22,654 bases of DNA from a virus. Both the position numbers and the translations under genes were made by a program. This document shows, in pieces, positions 1-11,100 of the stretch; the first letter of the stretch is position 1, and each line of letters opens with the position of its first letter. Location: the IMG/VR virus record IMGVR_UViG_3300010368_004406, positions 1 through 22,654 of that record; one strand, written 5' to 3'. The notes below the pieces were generated by a model. The model was not told the origin of the DNA and searched no databases. It saw only the letters and a program-made list of their open reading frames with translations.

Positions 1-2061
1 ATGAGCCTTATGACTGGCTTCGCCACCGGATTTCAGGATCGCCGAGACAGCCAACTCCGGCGTCGCGGCGAACTCGCGCAAGCTTTTGGCCAGTTCCGCC
101 AACAGAACCCGAACGCGACCTACCAAGAGTACCAAGACTACGTCGACTCGCTGTCTGGCGGGGACAATTACCTGCGCGGTGGTCTGCCTTCGCAGCAAGT
201 CCTGCAAAGCATGGCCGAGCGCAACGAAACCAGACAAAACGAGGAGCGCGTTCGTCAGCAGATGGTCGACGACGCTGCGCGGTTTGACTTCGACACTCAG
301 TTTGAAACAAATGCAGATCGTCATATTGCCAACGCCGACACCGACGACCCAGACACCCTGTATTCGTCGTTTAGTGAGCGTTTCCCAAACATTGACCTGT
401 CTCAGTATGGCGGCAGCAGCCGGTTCACCGCGCGCAACATCTCAAGGGTTCGCAGTCGGCAGGTGGAAGAATACATGGACCGCGCCGTTGGTCTCATCAC
501 GGACACCAATGGCCAGATCACATCCCAGACCCTCGAACAAGAATACGGCGTCCCCCGCAACATTTCCGAACCCCTTCTTCGGGCCGCCCAACTCCGCGCC
601 AACGAAGCGCGCGCCGAGCGGGAGCGTGGCCGGGCTGCGACCGAGAACGTCCAAAACACGGCGCTGGCGTCGACACTCTGGACGCAAATTCGGGAAGCCC
701 GAGCCGACGGTCTGGTTCAGATGCACATTCAGAATGGCCGCATCGACGATGCCGTCGAAATGATGGTCCAAGACCTCGCGCCCTTCGCAAATGCGTGGGA
801 AACCGTTCGCGGCGTTCCATTGGACAGCCCTCAAGGCCGCGCAATTCTGTCAGGTGATTTGACCAATCGTGCGCGTGCCGGTCAAACCGTCCAAACATAT
901 GAGCATGGCGCTGCGCGCGAAGCCGCCATCGCAGACAACACGCCACAACTGCTCGAAGAACTCACCCGAGCATCTGTCTCAGCCGCCCCAGAAGGTGGAG
1001 ACGAGCGCGAGGCCATCGCGCGCATTGTCGCCGGGACGTACCAGTACGATGAGGGCATCGGCCAAGCAGTCAACGACACCATTGACCGTCTCGACGGCGC
1101 TGGCTTCATTCGCCGTGGCGACCGCCAAGGCCTCACCCAAGCTGTACTCAACGACCCAACGTTTCTGGCTGCCGTGGCTGGCCGCGAACTCTCGACCATT
1201 GCTGGCATGCGCGCGAACGCGATGGCCCTTCAATCTGCACCGCTGCTGCCGATGGCTTCGCCAGATGTTGTGGCCGAGATTACGGAGGAGTCAGAAAACC
1301 TCCAAACCCAAGTCAACGCTCGCATCCTCGCGGCACAAAAGCACATGACCCCAGAGGGGACGCCAGACATCGCGCGCCAGACAGCCGAACTCAACCGTCT
1401 GGCAGACTATGTCGACCTTTGGGAACAGACCAATGTTACCCAGTGGGCGCGAAGGGCTACCGATCCAAGCTCAAATACCGTCGGCACGACATTCGATGGA
1501 GACGCGATCCGCTCTCAAATCAGCGGCGCAAACAGCGCGCTGCACCGCACCCGTGAGCGTATCCGTCAGGGGCGTGAAACCCTCAGTCATTATGTGCCAG
1601 ACAACACGGTTGCTCCAGCGGACGCTATCCCCTCGTTCGACCAAAGAAATGCGAACCTCGACGCCGCACGCGATCAGCGCATCCAACGCAACAGAGCTTT
1701 GGGCAGCCTTGGTTCGGCGGCGCGCGAGCATGTCCGCACCACTGAGCGCAGCCGCGACGAACGCATCAACAGAACCGCTCCTTGGGATGTTATGGAAATG
1801 CGGTCCACCAATATGGATCAAAGAGAGCGCGCCGACCTTATCAACGCCGCTCGCCGCGACGCCGAAGCTATGGTCCGAAGCCTCTTGGAAAATGAAACCA
1901 TGGGCCAAGAGGAAAAGCGGCGCGCAATCCAGCGCGTCACCACGGCCTTCGAAAGCGATCCCGTCGCCTTCGCCCGGACAGTCCAAAACGACCCTCAAGC
2001 ATATCAGCATGTCGGTGCCAGCGAACAGGCTCAACCCGGCCCTACCCCCACGCCGAAGTAA
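1..2061 (+). CDS. Helical putative virion/ejection protein, 686 aa
   Basis: I do not recognise a named family. The reading frame opens with ATG on base 1 of the window, so the true start could lie upstream. It ends with TAA at 2059-2061. The protein is rich in Gln, Arg, Glu and Ala, lacks a signal peptide or membrane segments, and is predicted by eye to be mostly alpha-helical, with a Gln/Arg/Asn-rich N-terminus (residues 10-90) and a short Pro/Thr tail. It lies 72 bases before the giant polyvalent gene, in the same direction. The arrangement of a mid-size helical protein followed by a very large multi-domain protein resembles the internal virion (ejection) protein block of podovirus-like phages, which is the basis for the call. 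Other possibilities are a tail or capsid-interior structural protein. Confidence is high that this is a gene and low for its role. Confidence 0.8.
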   Translation: MSLMTGFATGFQDRRDSQLRRRGELAQAFGQFRQQNPNATYQEYQDYVDSLSGGDNYLRGGLPSQQVLQSMAERNETRQNEERVRQQMVDDAARFDFDTQFETNADRHIANADTDDPDTLYSSFSERFPNIDLSQYGGSSRFTARNISRVRSRQVEEYMDRAVGLITDTNGQITSQTLEQEYGVPRNISEPLLRAAQLRANEARAERERGRAATENVQNTALASTLWTQIREARADGLVQMHIQNGRIDDAVEMMVQDLAPFANAWETVRGVPLDSPQGRAILSGDLTNRARAGQTVQTYEHGAAREAAIADNTPQLLEELTRASVSAAPEGGDEREAIARIVAGTYQYDEGIGQAVNDTIDRLDGAGFIRRGDRQGLTQAVLNDPTFLAAVAGRELSTIAGMRANAMALQSAPLLPMASPDVVAEITEESENLQTQVNARILAAQKHMTPEGTPDIARQTAELNRLADYVDLWEQTNVTQWARRATDPSSNTVGTTFDGDAIRSQISGANSALHRTRERIRQGRETLSHYVPDNTVAPADAIPSFDQRNANLDAARDQRIQRNRALGSLGSAAREHVRTTERSRDERINRTAPWDVMEMRSTNMDQRERADLINAARRDAEAMVRSLLENETMGQEEKRRAIQRVTTAFESDPVAFARTVQNDPQAYQHVGASEQAQPGPTPTPK

Positions 2062-2133
2062 TCGGCACGGGACGACCATGACGACGGCGCTCCAGTAACT
2101 TCGCAAGACAACGCGGAAACTGGAGTACCGCTC

Positions 2134-5100
2134 ATGCCCCCTTTGACTATCGACTCGATGTACGCCGCTGCGCGCCAGACCAACCAGTCCGCTAATCGCG
2201 GCGCTCCGACCCCCGACAATTCGTACACCTCGGAAACCAACCCGCAGACGATCCTCCAAGACCCGCGCTTCCTGCGCGACTTGCGTGATTATTACGCCGA
2301 CCGTGGCGTCAGCTCTGCGTCCTACGAGACAGCCACTCAGCTCGTCGACCGCTTCTTTAGCGACGGTGTCTGGCGTCAGGCCAATACGGTTTCTGCCATC
2401 GGCTCGGCCATCGAAGCCAACACTGGCTCCGCCGATAGCCGCGCCCGCATGTCCCGCATCGAGCAGGCCTCCCGTGCCATGCCGATGTTCTGGCAAGAAG
2501 GCGGTCGGGGGTGGCGCGGTGTCGGCGATACCGTCGGCGCGATCCTCTCTGATCCAACCAATCTCGTTGGCGGCCTTGCCGCTGGTGGCGCTGCGCGTGT
2601 CGGAACCCGTTCTGCCATTGCCGCTGGCCGCTCTGTTGCTGGCCTGCGCGGCGCTGCTCGTGGTATCGGCGCAGCCGCGCTCACAGAAGGCGCAATCGGC
2701 GGCGCACAAGAAGCAATCGTCGACGCCTCCCTTCAAACCCGCGACATGGGCCTTGGCCTGCAAGACGGCTTCGACCGTGGCCGCTTGGCTACCTCCGCTG
2801 GGGTCGGCGCTCTCATGGGCGGCGCAATCGGCGGCGCAATCGGCGTGCCCGGCGCTCTGTCTGGCGCGAGCCAAGGCATGCGCGATGTGGCAACCGCAGC
2901 CCGCCACCAAATTCCAGCCGAAGACTTCGGACGCACGACCAGCCGCCAGTTCGATGAGCTTCAAGGCGCCGAATACGTTCCGCCACCAGCACCAGAAGTC
3001 GTGGAGGAGGTGGAGCCTGCGCCAGCACCAGAACTCTCCCCCGGCCTTGCCAATCTCGACACCGAACTAGCCACGCTTCGCAGCATGCACGAGGCAGAAA
3101 ATGCCGAACTGCGCTCTCGTGCAGCGGACGGCGCAGACACGTCTGAGCAAGAGCAAAATCTCACGATTTACAGCCGCCTCGCTCAAATCGGCAAACGCTT
3201 GGTTGCCGCCCAGACAGAGATCGACGCCCTTTACGCGACCAATGACGCGGCCTCGATCCGAACAGCCGACGCTCGCTCCGAAGCCCTCAACCGCGACCTC
3301 GCCAAGTTCTATGTCGCCATCCAAAACCCGGAACTTTCGACCGTCACCGAACTCCAGCGCCTCATGGAGCTGTATACTCCAGAGGCCGAGACAGCCGCAC
3401 CAGCAGCCGCCGCACCAGCGGCGACCCCAGCAACTCCACCCGCCGCCCCTGCCGCACCACCAGCCGAGCCAATTGCGCCAGCGGCACCTGCCGCTCCAGC
3501 GGCTCCCGCCGCACCTGTCCGCACATCGCCAGCCGCGCGCCAACTGGCCACCGATGCTGGCCTCGACCTCAACGAAATCGCGTCCTCCCGCGAAGACGGT
3601 TTCGTCACCGTGGAAGATGTGCGCCGCGCCGCCGCGAACCAAAACGAACCCGAACCAGTCATCGGCGTCGATGAGCCAGAGCTTCCCCCTGAAGTCGTTG
3701 CTGCCGACGCTGAAGCAGAGGTTGCTCCTGCCCCAGCCAAGACACGTCGCGCCCGCGCTGCCGCAGAGGAAATTGCTGCCCCGGCCACGCCAGAAGTCGT
3801 TTACGACAGCGACCGCTTCGCTCGCCTGCTGGCCAATGCCGAAGACGACCTCGAAGCCACGACAGCCAACACCGAGCTGGAAGAAATCCTTGATGAGATC
3901 GGCGACGACAACCACCTGTCTGACACCGAGCTGGCAGAGATTGTCGAGCTTATCGGTGCCAACAACCGCTGGCGCACCAATCACCTCGATCTTGGTGGGA
4001 TGGTCCGCTTTGCTGTGGAGAATGGCGAGCCTGCGCTCAACTCAGCCAGTGCTGGCCGCTCTCTCCAAGAAGCCATCGCCAGCCTCACCGATGAGCAGCG
4101 CAAGGTCTACGCAGACTTCCTGCGCGCCGAAATCGCAAACAACCCAGACATGCCTCAGCTTGATGCTGCCCGGAACGCCATCGACCGCCTTCAAGACGGC
4201 GGCGAAAGCGGCATCGAAGCCGACCTCTTGCCCGGACGCGAGGGCCGTCAGTCTGGCCGCCTTGTGCGCGATCCTGCCAACGCCAGTTTGTGGGTGACTG
4301 CCGGTCGCTCCAAGACAACTGGCCGCATCCAAAGCTTCCTGCGCCGTGGCCGTTCGATTGGCGGAGAAAATCCAGACTACACCATCACGGAAGGCGTGCC
4401 TTCGACCGCCGCCACCCTCAATGAAGAAGCTGCCCGCGCCGAAATGGCGCTCAACAAGGGCCTTCGCCATATGCCGTTTTCGGCAACGGCGCGCACAAAA
4501 GTCGTGGGCGTTCGTGGCGGGCAAGTCCGCAGGGGCACAATCGTCATTGCCGACGGCACTTCGGACAAGAACTACCTGTCCATGGAAGACCTGCGCAATG
4601 CGCGGGGCGAAGGGCCAGCCACGGCAGCCGAGCCTACTGCCGCCATCCCCGCTGGCATCACTGGCGCATACGGTGTGCGCACCAATGCCCTCAAGAAAAT
4701 CGTCCGCGACTTCATGGGTGATCCTGCTGGCGCGCTCGAAGCCCTCAAAACAATCAACCGTGGCCGCCCAGCGCCCCGCGCACGCCGCTCTGGTGGCCGT
4801 GAGGCGCAGGCAGCCAAGCGCAAGGCAATCGCACTAGCAAATGGCGTGGTCGAGCCTGACGCAGACCTGTTGGACGCTCAAGCCGCCGTCAATCCACCCG
4901 AGGGCATGCTCCTGCTTATCCGCCGCAGGACTGGCGACCGCGTCATTCGCCTCCAAGGCAAGCACCAAAAGGAAAAGGGCGTCAACTTCGCTGGCCTTGC
5001 CGGTGACGCCATGCCCGATCCCAACGATTGGGAAATTGCCTATGTACCAGACACGACCCGCGCCAAGGGAAACGAGGCTCTGGGTCTGCTTTGGAACAAG

Positions 5101-8100
5101 ACAAAGGCCGACGAGGCCAGCGCGACCGAGTACGACTACACGATCCTCACCGACGAAGGCGCGGAGTTGCAGGGCAAGTTTGTCCAAGAACCCATCGACT
5201 TCGACACCGAAGCCGGACGCTCCCGTACCACAGCCCCACTGACCGAACACGAGGTCGCCATCCTCAATTTTGTTGCGTCTATTTCAAGTCCGGGCATGCG
5301 GCGAGGGCGGTTGGCCGAGGGCGATAACATCAGTCTCAGAGCGCTCGTTTACTTGACCGATGTCTTTGAGACCTCGTCTTGGGCCGCCATCGCCGGACGC
5401 AAAGACCCCATCTCTGGTTCCGACATGGCCAACGTGTCGCTCTTTTTGAACGAACTCGTCGACAAGTATGTCGGCGGCGGCTGGAAAAAGGGCAACATTG
5501 AACGCGCCGCATCCGTTGACGCGCTGACAAAAACCATCGGCGACTACACGCCAGAAGAAATCGCCGAGGCGAAATTCTTCCTTGAGCATCGCCTTGTTGG
5601 TGATGGCGACGGCATGCTGCCAGACTTCAAAGCAACTCTCAGCACCAACAGTCTGGAAAGGTCTGCCGCTGGCAAGCAGCACATCAATCTCGGCACTCGT
5701 GGCGAGCAAAAGGGAGACGGCAACTTCACGCCGCGCCTCCAAATCCTGTATCACGAGATTGGCCATTGGGCGTATGCGAACGTCCTCAGCGCACAAGACA
5801 AAGCAACTTTCTGGCGCGCTATGTCTGGCCACTTGGTCAACGAGCGTGGTCGCCAGCCGGGTGGACCTTCATTCCGAGACGGCATCCCAGCGCCCGAAAG
5901 CCTGAAAGCCTCCGATCCAAATCCTATCGCGGGCCGCTACCCGGATGGGAACTACGGCAACACAGAGCTTTCCCCCGGCGAGCTGTGGGCCGACCAGTTC
6001 TCGGCGTGGGTTGTCCAAAACCTTGAGAAGTCGCTCGTCCGCGATCTGCCATACTGGGAGCGCATGGGCCATGTTGTGAAAGAAATCTTCCAGCGTTTCA
6101 CTGGCAGGAAGAAAGCTTTCTATGACCCGGCACTGGTGCCGCTGTTCCAGCGCGTCATGCCTGACGAATACGTCTCCAAGACAGGAAAGCTTCGCGTCGA
6201 GGGTCTGCCAAAGGGCAAAGCCACCACCGTCGTCACACCCAAGAAACCAAAGGCTGATCCGAACGGTGCGCCAGATGCCGCGCCGACGGCAGATCAAGTC
6301 ATTGCCGAGCCGCTCACGCCAGTTGGTATCGTCATGCACCGCCGCCTTGTCGAACTCGACATGACGCAAAACGAAATCCATGCCGCCATCTCCTCTGGCA
6401 GCCCGGACGCCATCATCAATGCCTTCGAAAACTACCGCACAAACCTGCTCTCGCTGTTCACATACGGCAAGAAAGCCCCTGCCCTGAAAGCCGTTAGTCG
6501 CCGTCGCTGGTATGCGAAACAGCGCATCGACGCCATTGACGAAATCATCAAGGGAGCGCCGGTCGAAGGGCGGTCCTCGACCTACACCCCCAAAGAACTC
6601 TCCGATGTCTTCAATGCTGGCGACAGCGTCGACGATGTCGGCGAGCCAGCTCTGGTGAATTGGGATGATTACGAGCGCATGAGTGTGTCTGGCGACCCTC
6701 AAGAGATCGCCGACAACCTGATCGACTACTACTATTACGGCTACAAGAACTTCACCCCGTCCAACGGTGTGCCGAAGGTCATCAAGTCCATCGAGCAGAC
6801 GGGCGGATACCAGTTCATCGACACCCTGCGCAAAGACCTGACCGGAACCTTCGTTTCCCAAGAAGGCGGCCTCCCTCTGGCCCCGACAAACCGCGTCCCT
6901 GACTTTCTGCCAGAAGACGTCTATGTCGTCGAACTCGCCAAAGCCCGCAAGGTCATCAAGCGCAATCGTATGCGTGATGCCCGCGTCGACATGGCAGCCG
7001 AAGATGCCGCTGCGGCAACAACCAAGAAGCCTCGCAGCAAACGCCGCCAGAAAGCAGCCGACGCCAGTATCGAGCGCAAAAACCCTACTCCGAAATCAAG
7101 ACAAGACCTTCGCACGCGCCCCCACAAGGACGTGCTGGAGTTCTACAAGGCCAACAAAGAGACGCCGGAAGGCGACGATGCAGCCTTCATCTTGATGGAG
7201 AAGCGTCGCGCCCAGACAGTCGAGATCACGGTCGCAAAAAATCCCGAGCGCGACGCAGCAATGCTCAAATTCAACACTCGTGAGCTGTCACTCTTGTTCT
7301 CCGAGGCTCTGGCCAAGAACAAGAAGGCCGACATCGACATCTATGGCCATGAAATCCAGCGCCGCCAGACAAAGCGCACGTTGAAGCCCAAGAAAACCTC
7401 TCAGGCCTCGTTGTCGCCCTCGCGTGTGCATCGCAACATCAAAGACGAGATCGCTGATCGCGCCGGAACACCAGCCGATGACGGCATCCCGCGCAAGGCG
7501 CGGCCCGCTGTCCGCGAGCTTCTGTCTTTCATCACGCACCGCGACCCCGAGGTTCAATACACGGCGCGCATGACCCTCTACCGCATGCTCAACCTGCTCG
7601 GCAAAACCTCAAACCGCGTTGTCGACAACATCGAAGTGATGACGACCGACCAAGTCATTGCCCGCATGATTACTGGCAGCGACATCTCTGTGATGGCGGG
7701 CCTCGACGCTGGCCAATCGTCTGGCATTGCCGTCGACTTCCGCTCGCCAGCCTTCAAAAAGCTCCGGGCTGACCAGCGACGCATCGCAATTGGTCTGACG
7801 AAGGGCACATCTTCGCCCGAAGAAGTCATGCACGAGGTGGCTCACAGCCTCGTCCGCTCGCGCCTGATCCCCGGTGCCGAAGGCGCCTCGATCACGAGTG
7901 CTTTCCGTGGTGCATCGGACAAGATCAAGGAGCGCGTGATGAACGATTACGCCTCCAAGTACAACGACCTGTCTCCATCGGCCCGTGAAGCAGCGGTCGC
8001 CGAGGAATGGTTCTCTGAGAGCCTCGTCGAATACCTGTCTGAGCGGATCACCCGTGAAGATTACGCCGCAAAATATGGTGCAGGACTTCGTGGCGAGGAA

Positions 8101-11100
8101 CGTGGGAAGCTCATGGCCGCCCTCGACCGCGCCATTGAATACGTCTCGTATATCTTGAACGGCATGGTCGGGCGCGACGACATCAAACAGGTGTTCCGTC
8201 GGATCACCTTCTATGGCGATATGTTCGAGGCTCCAGACAGCGGCGCACTTCGTCGCCCGAGCCAGTATTCCTATGCTTCGTCCGAAGCTGCCGGTGCTGC
8301 CGACGAAATCCTGCGCATGTCGCCCAAGGCTCGCCGGGAATTGATGCTGGAATACATCGACAACGGCTACGGTCTTGGCGAAGACGGCGAAATTCTCACC
8401 TTCTATCATGGCACCCCGAACGGCAAAGCCGCCTCCGCCGATGACTACTTCTTGGAGCCAAGCATGCGTGGCGATTATGGTCGGGGCATCTATGTCACGA
8501 GCAGCCCTCGCGTGGCCGACGAAGTCTATGGTCGCAACCCCACCGTTGGCGCAATGATCGCCAAATTCACCAAAGACAACCCAACCGCCGCTCAATCCAC
8601 CCACGATGAGTTCGCTTATTGGGCCTCAATGCTGGGCAATTCCCGGTCAGAGCTGCGCGCTGCGCGCGTCGAATACACAGAGCTTCTGATGGACATCCAG
8701 AAGTCCGAAGACGCAGGCGACGAGGTGAACGCATTTATTTTGCGCGAGGAACTGAACGAAGATCGTCTGGAACTCGAAGAACTGATGATCGCCGAGCGCG
8801 AAGATGCCGCTCATCTGGCGGCCATGGGATATGAAGACGTTCCTGATGTCTTGCCTCTGGTCATTCGCCTTCAGAACCCGGTTGATTTCACCCCCGCTGC
8901 CAAGCACACCCTCGGCGGCGACCTTGTCGCGGGCCTCACCGAGCGTCTTGCTGACAGTCTCGGCGAAGACGCGTCCGAGTTTGCGCGGAAGGTTTCCACC
9001 AAGCTCCACAATATCGCCGACACTTCACCAAGTGGCGTAACGTACCTGAACGGCGAAGACCTTTACCGGAGCTTGGTCGACTTGACCAAGCGTGGACCCG
9101 ACAACGCGACCATCTCAAGGGTCCGCGAAGACGCAGCCAAAGACCTGATTACCGAAGCCCTTCAAGACATGGGGCACGATGGCCTCATCACCACGCATTA
9201 CAATAATGTTTCGGACCCCGACATTGCGCCATTCGGCCTCAAGCGGGAATTTCACGAGACGGTTGTTCTCTTTGACTCAGCGCAAGCCAAGCACCTACAG
9301 GCGACCGACTTCGACAAGGCAGACCCGATCATCCGGCACAACGCCCGCGATGAAATCCCCAAGGGGGTCACGGGCGGGATTGTCGCTGCGCTCATGCACA
9401 GCGAGAGCAAAAACCTGACCATGGCCGACCTGCCTATGGGGCCAATCGGAGAGGAACTCGTCGCCAAAAACGTGACGAGTGACTATGTCGACATGCTGGC
9501 CACCATTGCCCGGCGTCGTGAGCCTTCGAACACTGAGATCGAGAAGGCAAACAAGCTGGCTCCGTTCGGTTTCTTGCAGGAAACATCTACCCGGATGAAG
9601 CGTATGGGCTTCAACTGGGCTGCCGACTGGTACAAGACAACATTTGTCGAGCGCCAGAACACGTTTGCGCGCAAATTCTACCCGCTCAATAATGCTCTGC
9701 GCGCCCTCCCCGATGCGCGCGGTCACATTGGCCGCTGGTTCGATGGGGCTACCGCCAACCTGCGGAAGCAGCCCGAAAGCTATCGTCGCATCGAGGGTGC
9801 GCTTCGCTTCGGTGATGGCTCCCGCCAAGAGGCGGCCCTGTCTACGCAAGAACGCGAGATTTACCGCTCGTTCCGCCAAGCCTTCAAGCGTGAGCGCGAC
9901 GAGCTGATCTCTGCTGGCGTGATGGTCGGTGGGCGAGACAACTACTACCCACAGGTCTGGAACCAAGAGGCTATCCGGCGTGACCGGGAAGGCTTCCTTT
10001 CCAACATGGCCGACTATTATCAGGCCGAGCGCCTCAAGGCAGGGGAAGACCCAGCTCCAGAAGTCGACGCACAGGACTTCGCGCAGACCATGATGGAGCG
10101 CTTGTCTGGCGACAACTCCGACGGCGTCTGGGTTGGCGAACATCAGCCACAGGCTACCGGCCTGCGAGCCGATCACATCGACTTCTCTCGTGTGATCGAA
10201 CTCGAAAAGCACCCCGAGATGATGAAGCGGCTTGAGCCATTCCTCGTGAATGACCTCGAACTGATGACCATCAAGTATTTCGACGGGACATCTCGCCGCC
10301 TGTCCAACGTCAAAAAGATGGGCGTGAACAATCACGCCTTCTACGACTACATGAAGGTCGCATCGGGCGGCAGCGAGGCTATCGCAACCCTCCTGTCTCA
10401 CCCGAAGGTGTTCTCCCGCGACATCACGTCATTCGACGGCGTGCGCTATGGGCATCACGAACTCACGCGCGACATGCGCTTGCCCTTCATCGGAAACGAA
10501 GTCGGGGCCAAGGAATTTGCAGACCAACTTCTAGCGGAGTTCAAAGAGCAGGGCACCAATGGCCCGGCGCACGCACGCCGTCGCCTTATGGAAGCCATCG
10601 GGGAAGTCGGCACCAGCACCGATTACGAACGCCGCGTCGAGGCCATTGTCGGCGGCCTCCAAGACTTCGGTGGTGAGCCGAAATCCTTGACCTCAGACAA
10701 GCCGCACTTCGACTTCGCCGAAGACGCCCTCCGTCTGGCCATGAAGCACCCGATTGGCGAGAGCCAAAAGACCCTTCGCCGGGCGTCCGGGGCGTTCCGT
10801 ACAATGAACAATGTTTCGTTGCTGGGCTTCACTGTCTTGTCGTCGCTCGGCGACGTGGCGCTGCCGATTATTCGGTCAGGCTCCTTCTCCTCGTGGACGA
10901 AGGCGATGACCAAGTTTGCGGGCGACAAAGAGTACCGCCAGATGATCGTCAATGTCGGCGTGGCCATGGAGAATATCGTCCATGAGCGCATGGTCGGCAT
11001 GTACGGGGCGACCGATGGCAAGCTCTCCACCGCCTTCTTCAACATGACTGGCCTCACGCCTTGGACGGACGTTCAGCGTCAGCTCGCTGGCGCAACAGGC

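Noticed and set aside
2690-2848. Direct repeats of GGCGCAATCGGCGGCGCA in the giant gene
   Set aside because: They encode repeated Gly-Ala-Ile-Gly-Gly-Ala in a Gly/Ala-rich membrane-active-looking segment, so protein composition explains them.
1471-2964. A 497-codon open frame on the minus strand across the 686-aa gene end and the giant gene start
   Set aside because: High-GC antisense frame with Ala/Gly/Arg/Cys-rich composition, lying opposite two well-supported genes and their ribosome binding site; no recognisable domain.
3067-3984. Long minus-strand frame opposite the Ala/Pro linker
   Set aside because: It is the reverse reading of the Ala/Pro repeat, giving Gly/Trp/Cys-rich low-complexity sequence; a shadow.
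3101-4297. 398-codon plus-strand frame inside the giant gene
   Set aside because: Out-of-frame reading of the giant gene, with Pro/Gln/His/Ser-rich repeats typical of shifted high-GC coding sequence and no start signals.
9295-10401. 368-codon minus-strand frame inside the giant gene
   Set aside because: Antisense to conserved-looking parts of the polyvalent protein; no ribosome binding site or domain seen.
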